From Caryophanales bacterium UBA6768 (GTDB taxonomy: Bacteria > Bacillota > Bacilli > Bacillales_D > Amphibacillaceae), in assembly GCA_002453315.1 (NCBI GenBank), contig DKGO01000205.1:1-53809 (forward strand): a stretch of DNA of 53,809 bases, read 5' to 3'. The first letter of the stretch is position 1. Each line of letters opens with the position of its first letter. Positions 8,749 through 19,814 of the stretch are shown piece by piece. The position numbers were made by a program, and so were the translations under genes. The notes beneath the pieces were generated by a model. The model was not told the DNA's origin and ran no database searches. It saw only the letters and a program-made list of their open reading frames with translations.

Positions 8749-9444
8749 TTGAAAAAACGAGGTAAGAAATACCAAGAAGCAGTTAAAACTATTGATCGAA
8801 CAAAGTCGTATGGTGCTAAAGAAGCAATTGCATTGTTAAAAGAAGTATCTAAGGCAAATTTTGATGAAACAGTCGAAGTGTCATTTCGTTTAGGAGTCGA
8901 TCCTAAAAAAGCAGACGAAAATATTCGTGGGGCGGTAGTACTTCCACATGGAACAGGTAAGACGCAACGGGTACTAGTTTTCGCTAAAGGCGACAAAGTT
9001 AAGGAAGCAGAAGCCGCTGGAGCTGACTTCATTGGGGATGCAGATATTATTGCTAAAATCAATGAAGGCTGGTTTGATTTTGATGTGATTGTTTCAACTC
9101 CGGATATGATGGCTGAAGTAGGAAAATTAGGACGAGTACTTGGACCGAAAGGATTAATGCCAAATCCGAAAACAGGGACAGTGACGTTTGAAGTGGAAAA
9201 AGCGGTTAGTGATATTAAGGCTGGTAAAGTTGAATACCGTGTAGATAAATCATCTAACTTACACGTTCCAATCGGGAAAGTTTCTTTTGATAATAGTCAA
9301 CTTTTTGATAACTTTGAAACAATTGTTGATACAATTGTAAAGGTAAAGCCACAATCGTCAAAAGGGAAATATATTAGAAATTTAGTGATTACATCAACAA
9401 TGGGTCCCGGAATAAAAGTGGATTATTCGTCATACATTAAGTAA
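8749..9444 (+). CDS. rplA: 50S ribosomal protein L1
   Basis: Mobile L1-stalk protein at the E site and, in many bacteria, translational autoregulator of the L11 operon. The 231-residue length is typical; the signature [18 protein letters not shown] and the closing MGPGIKVD are present. The start is TTG 8749 with AAGGAGG 7-8 bp upstream; no ATG fits. It follows rplK by 73 bp and is probably cotranscribed with it. Confidence 0.97.
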   Translation: MKKRGKKYQEAVKTIDRTKSYGAKEAIALLKEVSKANFDETVEVSFRLGVDPKKADENIRGAVVLPHGTGKTQRVLVFAKGDKVKEAEAAGADFIGDADIIAKINEGWFDFDVIVSTPDMMAEVGKLGRVLGPKGLMPNPKTGTVTFEVEKAVSDIKAGKVEYRVDKSSNLHVPIGKVSFDNSQLFDNFETIVDTIVKVKPQSSKGKYIRNLVITSTMGPGIKVDYSSYIK

Positions 9445-9461
9445 AATATAATTATATTTTA

Positions 9462-9490
9462 TTGACATAAACAAAAATGTCTAATATAAT
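9462..9490 (+). promoter_or_regulatory. Consensus promoter of the rplJ-rplL leader
   Basis: TTGACA (9462-9467), 17 bp, TATAAT (9485-9490): both hexamers and the spacing are perfect for SigA. Confidence 0.9.
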
Positions 9491-9496
9491 GATGCT

Positions 9497-9630
9497 TGTG
9501 TTAAAATTTTATAATATTTTTTACCGTAGACAGTAGGGGCTTGAAGGCTTAATAGCCTACCGAGGTGACGATGATATTTATTTTAAGAAAATAAATTATT
9601 ATGCCCTCATGTCTATTGTGAGGGCATTTT
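9497..9630 (+). ncRNA. L10 leader (rplJL regulatory RNA) with terminator
   Basis: The 5' UTR between the consensus promoter and rplJ has the layout of the Firmicute L10 leader. A folded core, with GTAGACAGTAGGGGC and CCTACCGAGGTGACG, would be bound by L10 (or L10-L12). A terminator hairpin ATGCCCTCA/TGAGGGCAT (9601-9609 with 9619-9627) and TTTT follow. Excess L10 is expected to favour termination. The assignment rests on position and this architecture. Confidence 0.75.
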
Positions 9631-9741
9631 CTATTGTGGAAAGGCCGGACAAATATATGGTACAATTTGAGATTATATTAGGTCATGATCAAACTACATG
9701 ACTCATGAAAGTAATTGTCGTAATCTTAGGAGGTGGGATGA

Positions 9742-10236
9742 ATGTCAACTTTAGAGGAAAAAGAACAACTCGTAAAACAATTAAAGGAGAAGTTCTCTAA
9801 TAGTCAGTCAACTATTTTAGTTGATTACCGAGGATTAAATGTTGCTGAAATTACAGCATTAAGAAAAGAACTACGCGATAATAACATTGAATATAAAGTA
9901 TACAAAAATACAATGACAAGAAGAGCGGTCGCAGATACCGATTTAGATGGATTATCAGAACATTTAGTTGGCCCAACAGCTGTGGCATTTAGTGAAGAGG
10001 ATGTTGTGGCACCGGCGAAAATTTTACATGAGTTCTCGAAAAAACATGAAGCACTCACGATAAAAGGTGGGGCAATAGAAGGGGAAGTAGCAACGCTTGA
10101 CCAAATTAAGGAATTGTCTACATTACCTGATTACAATGGACTTGTCTCGATGTTGTTAAGTGTGTTACAAGCACCAATGAGAAACCTTGCTTACGTAACA
10201 AAAGCAGTATCTGAGCAGAAGGAAGAAGCAAATTAA
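9742..10236 (+). CDS. rplJ: 50S ribosomal protein L10
   Basis: Anchors the L7/L12 dimers on the large subunit. The 164-residue protein opens with the globular RNA-binding domain ([20 protein letters not shown], then [12 protein letters not shown]). It ends in the helix that carries L12 (about 135-164). ATG 9742 follows TTAGGAGGTGGG. It is the first gene behind the L10 leader and is 32 bp from rplL. Confidence 0.97.
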   Translation: MSTLEEKEQLVKQLKEKFSNSQSTILVDYRGLNVAEITALRKELRDNNIEYKVYKNTMTRRAVADTDLDGLSEHLVGPTAVAFSEEDVVAPAKILHEFSKKHEALTIKGGAIEGEVATLDQIKELSTLPDYNGLVSMLLSVLQAPMRNLAYVTKAVSEQKEEAN

Positions 10237-10268
10237 TCGAAAGTTATTATATATTAGGAGGAAATACC

Positions 10269-10637
10269 ATGACGAAAGAACAAATTATTGAAGCAGTAAA
10301 AGAAATGTCAGTATTGGAATTAAATGATTTAGTAAAAGCGATTGAGGAAGAATTTGGCGTAACAGCTGCCGCACCGGTTGCAGTAGCTGGTGGAGCTGCC
10401 GCTGGTGGTGAAGCTGCTGAAGAGAAAACTGATTTTGATGTTGTTTTAACAGATGCAGGTGCTTCGAAAATTAAAGTAGTTAAGGCAGTTCGTGAAATTA
10501 CTGGTTTAGGTTTAAAAGATGCAAAAGATTTAACAGATGCTGCTCCTAAAGCAATTAAAGAAGGCGTTGCAAAGGAAGAAGCAGAAGAAATGAAAGCAAA
10601 ACTTGAAGAAGCTGGTGCTTCTGTCGAATTAAAATAA
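10269..10637 (+). CDS. rplL: 50S ribosomal protein L7/L12
   Basis: Stalk protein that recruits translation GTPases. The N-terminal dimerisation helix (1-30), an Ala/Gly-rich hinge (about 35-52) and the C-terminal factor-binding domain with [20 protein letters not shown] are all present; the length is 122 residues. ATG 10269 has TTAGGAGG upstream. A strong terminator follows, closing the rplJL unit. Confidence 0.98.
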   Translation: MTKEQIIEAVKEMSVLELNDLVKAIEEEFGVTAAAPVAVAGGAAAGGEAAEEKTDFDVVLTDAGASKIKVVKAVREITGLGLKDAKDLTDAAPKAIKEGVAKEEAEEMKAKLEEAGASVELK

Positions 10638-10644
10638 ATATCAT

Positions 10645-10677
10645 AAGGCTCGTCGTTTAGCTGACGAGCCTTCTTAT
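10645..10677 (+). terminator. Rho-independent terminator after rplL
   Basis: Stem AAGGCTCGTC/GACGAGCCTT (10645-10654 with 10663-10672), 8-nt loop, followed by CTTATT. Confidence 0.85.
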
Positions 10678-10811
10678 TAAGTAATGGTTCAATAAAGAAT
10701 AAAATCCTTTCATCAATATTGAAATATACTAGTTTATTTCAATTCACTTAATATTAAGCTATCCCTCTTTAAAACAAAAGTCATCTAAATGATTGGTAGG
10801 TGCCGATTTGA

Positions 10812-11408
10812 ATGGAACACTATTACTCTAAAAACCCCCAATCGAAATTTACGACCGAAACTTGGGAATATATTTATAACGGACATCCTTTGACATTTAC
10901 AAGTGGTTCAGGGATTTTCTCAAAAGGGAAGATAGATTTCGGTTCACAGTTATTAATTCAATCATTTCAAGAACCTGAGATAGATGGGGAAATTTTAGAT
11001 GTTGGTTGTGGTTATGGAATTATCGGTATAACCCTAGCCCGGGCATATACAAAACGTCATATAACGATGATAGACATCAACGAAAGGGCGATTGAACTAT
11101 CAAATAGAAACATTCAGCAAAATGAAATAAGTAATGCTTCCGCATTTCAAAGTGATGGATTATCAAGTTTACCCATGAAGGAGAAATTTGCCGCGATTGT
11201 CATGAATCCGCCGATCCGTGTTGGTAAGGCGAAGGTATATGATTTATTTAAACAATGCCAATCAGCATTAAAGCCTTCTGGTGAATTTTGGATAGTTATT
11301 CAAAAAAAACAAGGTGCTCCATCTGCTGAAAAATTCTTATCTACATTATTTGGGGAAGTTCAAATCGTTAATCGTAAAAAAGGGTATGTAATCCTAAAGT
11401 CAAAATAA
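10812..11408 (+). CDS. RsmC-like class I SAM-dependent methyltransferase (YbxB family)
   Basis: A 198-residue Rossmann methyltransferase matching the gene usually found between rplL and rpoB in bacilli (ybxB in B. subtilis). SAM-binding motif I is ILDVGCGYGIIG (61-72), the acidic end of beta 2 is MIDIN, and motif IV is NPPI (132-135), the type used by N2-guanine rRNA methyltransferases such as RsmC. A 16S rRNA guanine target is inferred from the family. Only a weak ribosome binding site (TAGGTG) precedes ATG 10812. No separate promoter was found. Confidence 0.88.
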   Translation: MEHYYSKNPQSKFTTETWEYIYNGHPLTFTSGSGIFSKGKIDFGSQLLIQSFQEPEIDGEILDVGCGYGIIGITLARAYTKRHITMIDINERAIELSNRNIQQNEISNASAFQSDGLSSLPMKEKFAAIVMNPPIRVGKAKVYDLFKQCQSALKPSGEFWIVIQKKQGAPSAEKFLSTLFGEVQIVNRKKGYVILKSK

Positions 11409-11437
11409 TTGACGGACAACCTTGTCCATGATAAAAT
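11409..11437 (+). promoter_or_regulatory. Promoter of rpoB-rpoC with palindromic spacer
   Basis: TTGACG (11409-11414), 17 bp, TAAAAT (11432-11437), immediately after the methyltransferase stop. The spacer contains the perfect inverted repeat GGACAA-CC-TTGTCC (11414-11427), placed to act as an operator. The transcript would carry a leader of about 430 nt before rpoB. Confidence 0.65.
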
Positions 11438-11590
11438 AGTTAATTGCTACTAATCAGTTTTCGTGTCAAGTAAAAAATAATAAACAGTATCCATTTGTTT
11501 TATAAATACTTGTAAAATACTGATACAAGGCACGGATTTCTTAATAAAATCAATGTATATTGTTAAATGATTAGGTAATAATGGAAATAA

Positions 11591-11628
11591 TCGTGTTCAT
11601 GAGGTATTTTCATGAAAATATCACACGA
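11591..11628 (+). other. Stem-loop in the rpoB leader
   Basis: TCGTGT (11591-11596) pairs with ACACGA (11623-11628), enclosing a second stem GGTATTTT/AAAATATC around CATG, with TCATGA left as a one-sided bulge. It lies 23 bp before the internal terminator-like hairpin. Confidence 0.5.
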
Positions 11629-11650
11629 CATGTTTGATTATAAAATAATG

Positions 11651-11676
11651 AAGGTTTTTATTCAAAAACCTTTTTT
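11651..11676 (+). terminator. Terminator-like hairpin inside the rpoB leader
   Basis: AAGGTTTTT (11651-11659) pairs with AAAAACCTT (11664-11672) over a 4-nt loop and runs into a T tract. It lies between the rpoB promoter and rpoB. It is either an attenuator or the terminator of the upstream unit with a second, unseen rpoB promoter. Confidence 0.6.
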
Positions 11677-11873
11677 CTATTTTTACCATATATTGTTTAT
11701 CAGTCAATTTTCGAAAAAACTTACTTTTTTATTGCGAAAAATCGAATGCTATTGATAAAAAGTGAATTCAATTAGTTTAAGGAAATAATAACTTAATTTA
11801 TTTTATTTCACAAGTATTTGATGTTTTTGTACATCATTTTTATAAAATAAGTTTGATCATAGGGGTGAAGTTG

Positions 11874-14800
11874 TTGACAAGTCAACTAGTTCAGTATGGA
11901 CGTTATCGCCAACGTCGAAGTTATGCACGTATCAGTGAGGTTTTAGATTTACCAAATCTAATCGAAATTCAGACGAAGTCATACGAATGGTTTTTGGAAG
12001 AAGGTTTAAAAGAGATGTTTGCCGATATCTCACCTATTGAGGACTTTTCTGGAAACCTATCGCTGAAATTTATCGATTATAGTTTAGGGGATTGCAAGTA
12101 TCCTGTAGAAGAATCAAAAGAGAGAGATGTAACTTATAGTGCACCTCTAAGAGTGAAAGTACAACTCATTAATAATCAAACACGCGAAGTAAAGGAACAA
12201 GAAGTTTTTATGGGAGATTTCCCTTTAATGACAGATACAGGTACCTTTATCATTAATGGCGCAGAACGTGTCATTGTATCTCAACTTGTACGTTCTCCTA
12301 GTGTCTATTTCAATGATAAAATTGACAAAAATGGAAAACGTGGTTTAACTGCAACTGTTATTCCAAATCGTGGCGCATGGTTAGAGTTTGAAACGGATGC
12401 CCGTGATGTCGTATACGTACGTATCGATAGAACGAGGAAACTCCCAATTACAGTGCTGTTAAGAGCGCTAGGTTTTAGTAGTGATCAAGAAATAATAGAT
12501 TTATTAGGTGAAAACGAATATGTACTAAATACACTTAATAAAGACAATATAGAAACTACTGAGAAGGCATTACTTGAAATTTATGAGCGGTTACGTCCCG
12601 GAGAACCACCTACTGTTGAGAATGCTAAAAGTTTATTAGTTTCACGATTTTTTGATCCAAAGAGATATGATTTGGCTCATGTTGGTCGCTATAAGATGAA
12701 TAAAAAGCTTAATATTAAAAACCGTTTATTCGGTCAAATTTTGGCGGAAACGATTGCAGACCAAGATACAGGCGAAGTACTCGCAGAAAAAGGCGATAAA
12801 ATAGATCGAAGGCTATTAAACAAATTAATTCCTTATTTAGAGAATAAAGAAGAAATGTTAAATTTACACACTATTTCACTTGAGGGTGGGGTAGTGAATG
12901 AAGAAGTACAAATTCAAATGATTAAAATTATTGATCCAACAGATCCTGAAGGTGAAAATGAGTTACATGTTGTTGGTAACGCAAATGTAGACGAATCTAT
13001 CAAACATATTACACAGGCGGATATTTTATCATCTATTAGTTATTTCTTTAATCTATTGCATGAAGTCGGAAATACAGATGATATTGACCACCTAGGAAAT
13101 AGACGACTTCGTTCTGTTGGTGAGTTATTACAAAATCAATTCAGAATCGGTTTATCAAGAATGGAACGGGTTGTTCGTGAAAGAATGTCTACTCAAGATA
13201 CAGCAAGTATTACGCCACAACAGCTTATTAACATTCGGCCTGTGATAGCATCTGTGAAAGAGTTTTTCGGGAGCTCGCAATTATCACAATTTATGGATCA
13301 AACGAATCCATTAGCTGAACTAACACATAAAAGACGTCTATCAGCATTGGGACCAGGAGGATTGACGAGAGACCGAGCCGGTATGGAAGTTCGAGATGTT
13401 CACTATTCTCACTATGGAAGAATGTGTCCAATTGAAACACCGGAAGGTCCAAACATAGGGCTGATCAATACGATGTCGAGCTATGCTAGAGTAAATAAAT
13501 TTGGTTTTATTGAAACACCGTATCGAAAAGTAAACCAATCCGAAGGAAAAGTCACCGATGAAATTGACTTTTTAACAGCCGATGAAGAAGATAATTACGT
13601 TGTTGCACAAGCTAACGCACGATTAGATGAAGACGGAAACTTTATCGATGATGAGGTTATTGCTCGTTTTCGCGGGGAGAATACCATTGTTCCTAGGGAA
13701 CAACTAGACTACATGGACGTATCACCAAAGCAAGTTGTTTCAGCAGCAACGGCATGTATACCATTTTTAGAAAATGATGATTCTAACCGTGCGCTAATGG
13801 GTGCGAATATGCAACGTCAAGCCGTGCCATTATTGCAACCAGAGGCGCCAATTGTTGGGACAGGTATGGAATACGTTACAGGTAAAGATTCCGGTGCAGC
13901 GATTATCTCCCGACATGATGGTATCGTAGAAGAAGTTGAATCACGAAAAATTAAGGTGAGAAGAACGAATATCGTGGATGGCGAGGAAACTAAAGAAGAT
14001 GTTGATACGTATCGTTTAAGGAAGTTTATTCGTTCTAACCAAGGAACTTGTTATAATCAACGCCCAATTGTAAAAAAAGGTGATAGGGTAACCCGAGGGG
14101 AAGTATTAGCAGATGGTCCATCAATGGAGAGTGGCGAACTCGCTCTCGGTCGAAACGTCCTTGTCGCATTTATGACATGGGAAGGTTATAACTATGAAGA
14201 TGCGATTATCATGAGTGAAAATCTTGTCAAAGAAGATGTCTACACATCGATTCATATCGAAGAATATGAAGCAGAAGCAAGAGATACGAAGCTAGGTCCA
14301 GAAGAAATCACACGTGATATCCCTAACATTTCTGATGAGGCACTTAAAAACCTCGATGAAAATGGTGTTATTCGCATAGGGGCAGAAGTGAAGGATGGCG
14401 ACATTCTAGTTGGTAAAGTAACACCAAAAGGAATGACGGAACTGTCTGCTGAAGAAAGACTTTTACACGCTATATTTGGTGAGAAAGCTAGGGAGGTCCG
14501 TGATACATCACTTAAGGTACCGCATGGGGCCGGTGGAATTATTCATGATGTAAAAGTATTTAATCGTGAAGATGGTGATGAATTAAAGCCAGGTGTTAAT
14601 CAGTTAATAAGAGTATATATTGTCCAAAAGCGTAAAATTTCCGAGGGTGATAAAATGGCTGGTCGACATGGGAATAAAGGGGTTATTTCTAAACTCCTCC
14701 CAGAAGAAGATATGCCATTTCTACCAGATGGTACTCCGATTGACATTATGTTGAATCCACTTGGTGTTCCTTCGCGAATGAATATTGGTCAAGTATTTGA

Positions 14801-15410
14801 ATTACATTTAGGGATGGCAGCTAAGAATTTAGGAATCCACGTTGCTTCACCAGTTTTTGACGGTGCTAACGAAGACGATGTTTGGGAAACATTAAAAGAA
14901 GCTGGAATGGCTGACGATGCTAAAACAGTACTCTATGATGGTCGTACAGGAGAACCGTTCGATACACGGGTGTCGGTGGGAATCTCTTATATGATTAAGT
15001 TATCCCATATGGTTGATGATAAGCTACATGCTCGATCAACCGGTCCATACTCGCTAGTTACCCAACAACCGCTTGGGGGTAAAGCACAATTCGGTGGTCA
15101 ACGATTTGGTGAAATGGAAGTGTGGGCATTAGAGGCTTATGGTGCTGCCTATACATTACAAGAAATTTTGACAGTGAAATCTGATGATATTGTTGGAAGA
15201 GTTAAAACTTATGAATCAATTGTTAAAGGACACAATGTACCAGAAGCGGGAGTACCAGAATCGTTTAAGGTACTTATTAAAGAATTACAAAGCTTAGGAA
15301 TGGATGTCAAAATGTTGTCAAGTGATGAAAGCGAAATTGATTTAAGGGTATTAGAAGAAGACGATTCGCAATCAGATAGTCCATTTAATTTAGAAGTAAA
15401 CCATCATTAA
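11874..15410 (+). CDS. rpoB: DNA-directed RNA polymerase subunit beta
   Basis: Catalytic core subunit, 1178 residues. Family blocks are intact: [15 protein letters not shown] at the start, the rifampicin-binding cluster [13 protein letters not shown]...[10 protein letters not shown] (about 466-493; wild-type Gln472, His485, Ser490, so no classical resistance change is visible), [17 protein letters not shown], and the C-terminal clamp segment [20 protein letters not shown]. The acidic C-terminal tail is shorter than in B. subtilis. The start is TTG 11874 with AGGGGTGAAG upstream, giving MTSQLVQYG; the frame is open further upstream to 11853. It sits behind a long structured leader. Confidence 0.98.
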   Translation: MTSQLVQYGRYRQRRSYARISEVLDLPNLIEIQTKSYEWFLEEGLKEMFADISPIEDFSGNLSLKFIDYSLGDCKYPVEESKERDVTYSAPLRVKVQLINNQTREVKEQEVFMGDFPLMTDTGTFIINGAERVIVSQLVRSPSVYFNDKIDKNGKRGLTATVIPNRGAWLEFETDARDVVYVRIDRTRKLPITVLLRALGFSSDQEIIDLLGENEYVLNTLNKDNIETTEKALLEIYERLRPGEPPTVENAKSLLVSRFFDPKRYDLAHVGRYKMNKKLNIKNRLFGQILAETIADQDTGEVLAEKGDKIDRRLLNKLIPYLENKEEMLNLHTISLEGGVVNEEVQIQMIKIIDPTDPEGENELHVVGNANVDESIKHITQADILSSISYFFNLLHEVGNTDDIDHLGNRRLRSVGELLQNQFRIGLSRMERVVRERMSTQDTASITPQQLINIRPVIASVKEFFGSSQLSQFMDQTNPLAELTHKRRLSALGPGGLTRDRAGMEVRDVHYSHYGRMCPIETPEGPNIGLINTMSSYARVNKFGFIETPYRKVNQSEGKVTDEIDFLTADEEDNYVVAQANARLDEDGNFIDDEVIARFRGENTIVPREQLDYMDVSPKQVVSAATACIPFLENDDSNRALMGANMQRQAVPLLQPEAPIVGTGMEYVTGKDSGAAIISRHDGIVEEVESRKIKVRRTNIVDGEETKEDVDTYRLRKFIRSNQGTCYNQRPIVKKGDRVTRGEVLADGPSMESGELALGRNVLVAFMTWEGYNYEDAIIMSENLVKEDVYTSIHIEEYEAEARDTKLGPEEITRDIPNISDEALKNLDENGVIRIGAEVKDGDILVGKVTPKGMTELSAEERLLHAIFGEKAREVRDTSLKVPHGAGGIIHDVKVFNREDGDELKPGVNQLIRVYIVQKRKISEGDKMAGRHGNKGVISKLLPEEDMPFLPDGTPIDIMLNPLGVPSRMNIGQVFELHLGMAAKNLGIHVASPVFDGANEDDVWETLKEAGMADDAKTVLYDGRTGEPFDTRVSVGISYMIKLSHMVDDKLHARSTGPYSLVTQQPLGGKAQFGGQRFGEMEVWALEAYGAAYTLQEILTVKSDDIVGRVKTYESIVKGHNVPEAGVPESFKVLIKELQSLGMDVKMLSSDESEIDLRVLEEDDSQSDSPFNLEVNHH

Positions 15411-15593
15411 TTAGGGTGCGTTCGTTTATGTATCACTGTAGTTTGGTTCAATATATAGACGGGTGCTAGGCGAGCGCACTACACCATATTAATGTCCAAT
15501 TTGTAAGTGATTTGAAACGATATCACATTGGTTACACAATGTTTATTTAAAAAGGTAAGTTATCTTGATCCAATAAAACGGGAGGTAGAGCCC

Positions 15594-18500
15594 TTGCTAG
15601 ATGTAAATAACTTTGAGTATATGAAAATTGGTTTGGCCTCATCAGAGAAAATTCGCTCTTGGTCTTATGGAGAAGTGAAAAAACCGGAAACGATTAACTA
15701 TCGAACTTTGAAACCAGAAAAAGACGGACTTTTTTGTGAGCGAATTTTTGGCCCACAAAAAGACTGGGAATGTCATTGTGGGAAATATAAACGTGTTCGT
15801 TACAAAGGTGTCGTATGTGATCGGTGTGGGGTAGAAGTAACGAAACAAAAGGTTCGACGCGAAAGAATGGCACATATAGAATTAGCAGCACCTGTTTCAC
15901 ATATTTGGTATTTTAAAGGCATTCCAAGTCGAATGGGATTGATGCTAGATATGTCACCACGGGCATTAGAAGAAATTTTATATTTTGCTGCCTATGTTGT
16001 GACAGATTCCGGAGATACCCCATTAGAAAAGAAACAATTACTTTCCGAAAAAGAATTTAGAAGTTTTTATGAAAAGTATGGCACTGCATTTAAAGCAGAG
16101 ATGGGTGCTGAAGCTGTTCGTAAATTACTATTAGATATCGATTTAGATAAAGAGGCAGCTGAGCTGAAAGAAGAATTAAAAACTGTCCAAGGACAAAGAA
16201 GAACCCGTGCCATTCGTCGACTAGAAGTAATCGAAGCATTTCGTTATTCTGGTAATGATCCAAGCTGGATGGTACTTGATGTTTTACCCGTTATTCCGCC
16301 AGAAATTCGTCCAATGGTTCAATTAGATGGGGGACGTTTTGCTACATCAGATCTAAACGACTTATACCGCCGGGTCATCAATCGTAATAATCGCTTAAAA
16401 AGATTATTAGATTTAGGTGCACCAAGTATCATTGTGCAAAATGAAAAAAGAATGCTACAAGAAGCGGTAGACGCATTAATTGATAATGGACGTCGTGGTC
16501 GACCAGTAACAGGACCGGGAAATCGTCCATTGAAATCATTATCACATATGTTAAAAGGGAAACAAGGTCGTTTCCGTCAGAATCTACTCGGAAAACGTGT
16601 CGACTATTCTGGTCGTTCTGTTATTATTGTAGGCCCAAGCTTGAAAATGTACCAATGTGGTTTACCGAAGGAAATGGCATTAGAATTATTTAAGCCATTT
16701 ATTATGAAGGAGCTAGTCAGTCAAAACATTGCCCATAATATTAAATCTGCCAAAGGTAAAATTGAGCGGGTTCATCCGGAAGTGTGGGATGTGCTAGAAA
16801 AGGTAATTAAGGAACATCCTGTATTACTTAACAGAGCACCAACTTTACACAGACTAGGAATTCAAGCTTTTGAACCTACATTAGTTGAAGGTAGAGCAAT
16901 TCGTCTTCACCCATTAGTTTGTACAGCGTACAATGCCGACTTTGATGGTGACCAAATGGCAGTACACGTGCCATTATCTGCTGAAGCACAAGCAGAAGCA
17001 CGAATTTTGATGCTTGCAGCACAAAATATTTTAAACCCGAAGGACGGTAAGCCAGTCGTTACCCCATCCCAGGACATGGTATTAGGTAACTATTATTTAA
17101 CGATGGAAAGAGAAGGCCTAGTCGGTGAAGGTATGGTCTTTAAGGACGCTAATGAGGCCTTAACCGCTTATCATAATGGTTATGTGCATTTGCATTCTAG
17201 AGTAGCATTGCAAGCGGGGAGCTTAAATAATCCAACTTTTACTGAAGAACAAAATAATCAATTATTAGTGACGACAATTGGTAAAATTATTTTTAATGAA
17301 ATAATCCCAAACACATTCCCTTATATAAACGAACCGACAAGGTCGAATTTGGAAGAAAAAACTCCAGATAAGTATTTTCTAGCTAAAGGGATTAATGTGA
17401 AAGAAGAAATTGCTAAACGGGACTTAGTCAATCCTTTTAAGAAAGGAATTCTAGGTGACATCATTGCTGAGGTATTTAAGCAATACAAAATTAGCGAAAC
17501 ATCTAAAATGTTAGACAGACTAAAAGATTTAGGGTTTGAATATTCAACTAAAGCGGGAATGACTGTTGGTGTATCTGATATTGTCACCCTTACCGAAAAA
17601 CCTGAATTATTAGAGGCAGCACAATCGGAAGTTGATAATGTACTACGAGCATTTCAGCGTGGATTGATAACTGAAGAAGAAAGATATAACCGGGTCATTA
17701 CCATTTGGAATGATGTTAAAGAAGTAATTCAAGAAAAACTCTTGGCATCACTAAACAAAACAAATCCAATCTATATGATGAGTGACTCAGGAGCCCGAGG
17801 AAATCCATCTAATTTTACACAATTAGCGGGAATGCGTGGATTAATGGCAAACCCAGCCGGTAGAATCATTGAATTACCAATTCGTTCGAGCTTTAGAGAA
17901 GGACTGTCTGTATTAGAGTACTTCATCTCTACCCACGGTGCCCGAAAAGGATTAGCAGATACAGCACTGAAAACTGCTGACTCAGGTTATTTAACAAGAA
18001 GACTAGTGGACGTTGCCCAAGATGTAATTGTAAGAGAAACAGATTGTGGTACGGACGTTGGATTAAATGTTTCCGAATTATCTGTTGGTGGCGAATTAAT
18101 TGAACCATTAATAGATCGTTTAGTAGGCAGAGTAGCTTTTGAAAAAGTTATTCATCCGGAAACTGATGAAATCATTGTCGAAGAAAATGAAATAATATCT
18201 GAAGATCAGGCACAAAAAGTAGTTAAAGCCGGAATTGCAGAAGTAGTGATACGTTCAGTATTTACATGTCAAACAAAGCATGGTGTATGTAAACAATGTT
18301 ATGGAAGAAACTTAGCAACTGGTGCAGACGTTGAAGTTGGAGAAGCAGTAGGCATTATTGCAGCACAATCTATTGGAGAACCAGGTACACAATTAACCAT
18401 GCGTACATTCCATACAGGTGGTGTTGCTGGGGATGATATTACCCAGGGGTTACCGAGGATTCAAGAGCTCTTTGAGGCGAGAAATCCAAAGGGTCAAGCG

Positions 18501-19196
18501 ATCATTAGTGAAATTGAAGGTACTGTAGAAGAAATTAATGAATCTAAAGATAAACGGGAAGTTGTTGTTAAAAGTGACATAGAAACCGTTGCATACCCTG
18601 TACCATATAATGCCAGATTAAAAGTTGTGATTGGAGATGAGGTAGCGCCGGGTCAAGAATTAACAGAAGGATCCATCGATCCAAAGGAACTACTAAGGGT
18701 AAAAGGTGTAGAAGGCGTACAATCCTATTTATTAAGAGAAGTTCAACGGGTTTATCGTATGCAAGGGGTAGAAATTGGTGATAAACACGTTGAAGTGATG
18801 GTGCGTCAAATGTTAAGAAAAGTTCAAGTCATTGAATCCGGTGATACAGACGTTATCCCAGGTACTTTATTAGAACTACATCAGTTTAAGGAAATTAACA
18901 ATAAAGTATTACGCGAAGGGCTAGAGCCTTGTGTAGGTGAACCGGTATTACTTGGAATTACAAAGGCATCTTTAGAAACGGATTCATTTTTATCTGCTGC
19001 ATCATTCCAGGAGACGACTCGTGTGTTAACTGATGCGGCCATAAAAGGTAAAGTTGATAAATTACTAGGCTTAAAAGAAAATGTTATTATTGGGAAGTTA
19101 ATTCCAGCTGGGACTGGAATGCAACGATACCGGAAAATGGAATTAGAGCTCGATGAACCTATCATTGAACCAGAGGATGTTGAAATAACTAATTAA
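15594..19196 (+). CDS. rpoC: DNA-directed RNA polymerase subunit beta'
   Basis: Catalytic subunit, 1200 residues. The N-terminal zinc ribbon uses Cys60, Cys62, Cys75 and Cys78. The Mg-binding active-site motif NADFDGD is at 447-453. The second zinc site is in [16 protein letters not shown], and the trigger-loop region carries [16 protein letters not shown]. The frame is open upstream to 15528, but the start is TTG 15594 after GGGAGGT, giving the canonical [13 protein letters not shown]. The 183-bp gap after rpoB contains no evident promoter or terminator, so cotranscription is likely. Confidence 0.98.
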   Translation: MLDVNNFEYMKIGLASSEKIRSWSYGEVKKPETINYRTLKPEKDGLFCERIFGPQKDWECHCGKYKRVRYKGVVCDRCGVEVTKQKVRRERMAHIELAAPVSHIWYFKGIPSRMGLMLDMSPRALEEILYFAAYVVTDSGDTPLEKKQLLSEKEFRSFYEKYGTAFKAEMGAEAVRKLLLDIDLDKEAAELKEELKTVQGQRRTRAIRRLEVIEAFRYSGNDPSWMVLDVLPVIPPEIRPMVQLDGGRFATSDLNDLYRRVINRNNRLKRLLDLGAPSIIVQNEKRMLQEAVDALIDNGRRGRPVTGPGNRPLKSLSHMLKGKQGRFRQNLLGKRVDYSGRSVIIVGPSLKMYQCGLPKEMALELFKPFIMKELVSQNIAHNIKSAKGKIERVHPEVWDVLEKVIKEHPVLLNRAPTLHRLGIQAFEPTLVEGRAIRLHPLVCTAYNADFDGDQMAVHVPLSAEAQAEARILMLAAQNILNPKDGKPVVTPSQDMVLGNYYLTMEREGLVGEGMVFKDANEALTAYHNGYVHLHSRVALQAGSLNNPTFTEEQNNQLLVTTIGKIIFNEIIPNTFPYINEPTRSNLEEKTPDKYFLAKGINVKEEIAKRDLVNPFKKGILGDIIAEVFKQYKISETSKMLDRLKDLGFEYSTKAGMTVGVSDIVTLTEKPELLEAAQSEVDNVLRAFQRGLITEEERYNRVITIWNDVKEVIQEKLLASLNKTNPIYMMSDSGARGNPSNFTQLAGMRGLMANPAGRIIELPIRSSFREGLSVLEYFISTHGARKGLADTALKTADSGYLTRRLVDVAQDVIVRETDCGTDVGLNVSELSVGGELIEPLIDRLVGRVAFEKVIHPETDEIIVEENEIISEDQAQKVVKAGIAEVVIRSVFTCQTKHGVCKQCYGRNLATGADVEVGEAVGIIAAQSIGEPGTQLTMRTFHTGGVAGDDITQGLPRIQELFEARNPKGQAIISEIEGTVEEINESKDKREVVVKSDIETVAYPVPYNARLKVVIGDEVAPGQELTEGSIDPKELLRVKGVEGVQSYLLREVQRVYRMQGVEIGDKHVEVMVRQMLRKVQVIESGDTDVIPGTLLELHQFKEINNKVLREGLEPCVGEPVLLGITKASLETDSFLSAASFQETTRVLTDAAIKGKVDKLLGLKENVIIGKLIPAGTGMQRYRKMELELDEPIIEPEDVEITN

Positions 19197-19210
19197 AATA
19201 GGATGTTATC

Positions 19211-19242
19211 AGCACTGTAGGGATTGTGATCCCTACAGTGCT
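19211..19242. other. Perfect 14-bp inverted repeat after rpoC
   Basis: AGCACTGTAGGGAT (19211-19224) and its exact complement (19229-19242) flank a TGTG loop 14 bp after the rpoC stop. No T run follows (AAATATC), so it is not a standard intrinsic terminator; it may protect or process the mRNA between rpoC and the L7Ae gene. Confidence 0.7.
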
Positions 19243-19362
19243 AAATATCAATAAAATAGCTTCTCATTTTCGTGGTTTGACTGATAGTTGACTTTAAGTA
19301 AAATAGGTGTTAATATATTCAAGGTGTTTCCGAGTATGATGATGATAATGGAGGAAATGTTG

Positions 19363-19623
19363 ATGAAGTATGAAAGAATAAATCAACTTCGTGCCTATTT
19401 AGTAATCGGAACAAAGCAAGTAACTAAGGCTATTACAAACAGTGAGGTAAGTGAAGTTGTCATAGCTAAGGATGCAGAACAACATATAATAAATAAAGTG
19501 TTAGACAGTGTGAAAAAACATAATATACCACATACTTTTGTCGATTCTAAGAAGAAATTGGGCAAAGCATGTAATATAGAAGTTGGGGCAACGGCAATCG
19601 CGATTAAACATCATAAATCATGA
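19363..19623 (+). CDS. L7Ae-family RNA-binding protein (ribosomal protein L7Ae-like, YbxF type)
   Basis: An 86-residue L7Ae/L30e-fold protein that recognises kink-turns in RNA. The hallmarks are YLVIGTKQVTKAI, EVVIAKDAE and KKLGKACNIEVGATAIAI. B. subtilis YbxF (also called RplGB) at the same locus binds k-turns and associates with ribosomes in growing cells. The frame is open from 19288, but GGAGG (19350-19354) with 8-bp spacing selects ATG 19363; the extra upstream residues are not family-like. It lies between rpoC and rpsL, as in other bacilli. Confidence 0.9.
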   Translation: MKYERINQLRAYLVIGTKQVTKAITNSEVSEVVIAKDAEQHIINKVLDSVKKHNIPHTFVDSKKKLGKACNIEVGATAIAIKHHKS

Positions 19624-19694
19624 TGAAAAAGCAATATATATTTTTTGCCAAAAATGAACCACCAGGATATGTGGGATAAGAAATAATGCTTAAC

Positions 19695-19720
19695 AAGTGT
19701 AATTTCTATCACACTTTTAT
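19695..19720 (+). terminator. Possible weak terminator before rpsL
   Basis: AAGTGT (19695-19700) pairs with ACACTT (19711-19716) over a 10-nt loop and is followed by TTATT. Confidence 0.4.
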
Positions 19721-19814
19721 TGCCTTTATTGATCTAGCAAAAAACAATCATTTATTTATATGTTTTCTAAAATGAAGAATACTTATTATGACAGATATGG
19801 AGGGAGGAAAAAAC

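Noticed and set aside
13341..13538. Minus-strand open frames inside rpoB, rpoC, fusA, tuf and ribosomal genes
   Set aside because: They are shadows of strongly conserved genes on the plus strand, without start signals of their own.
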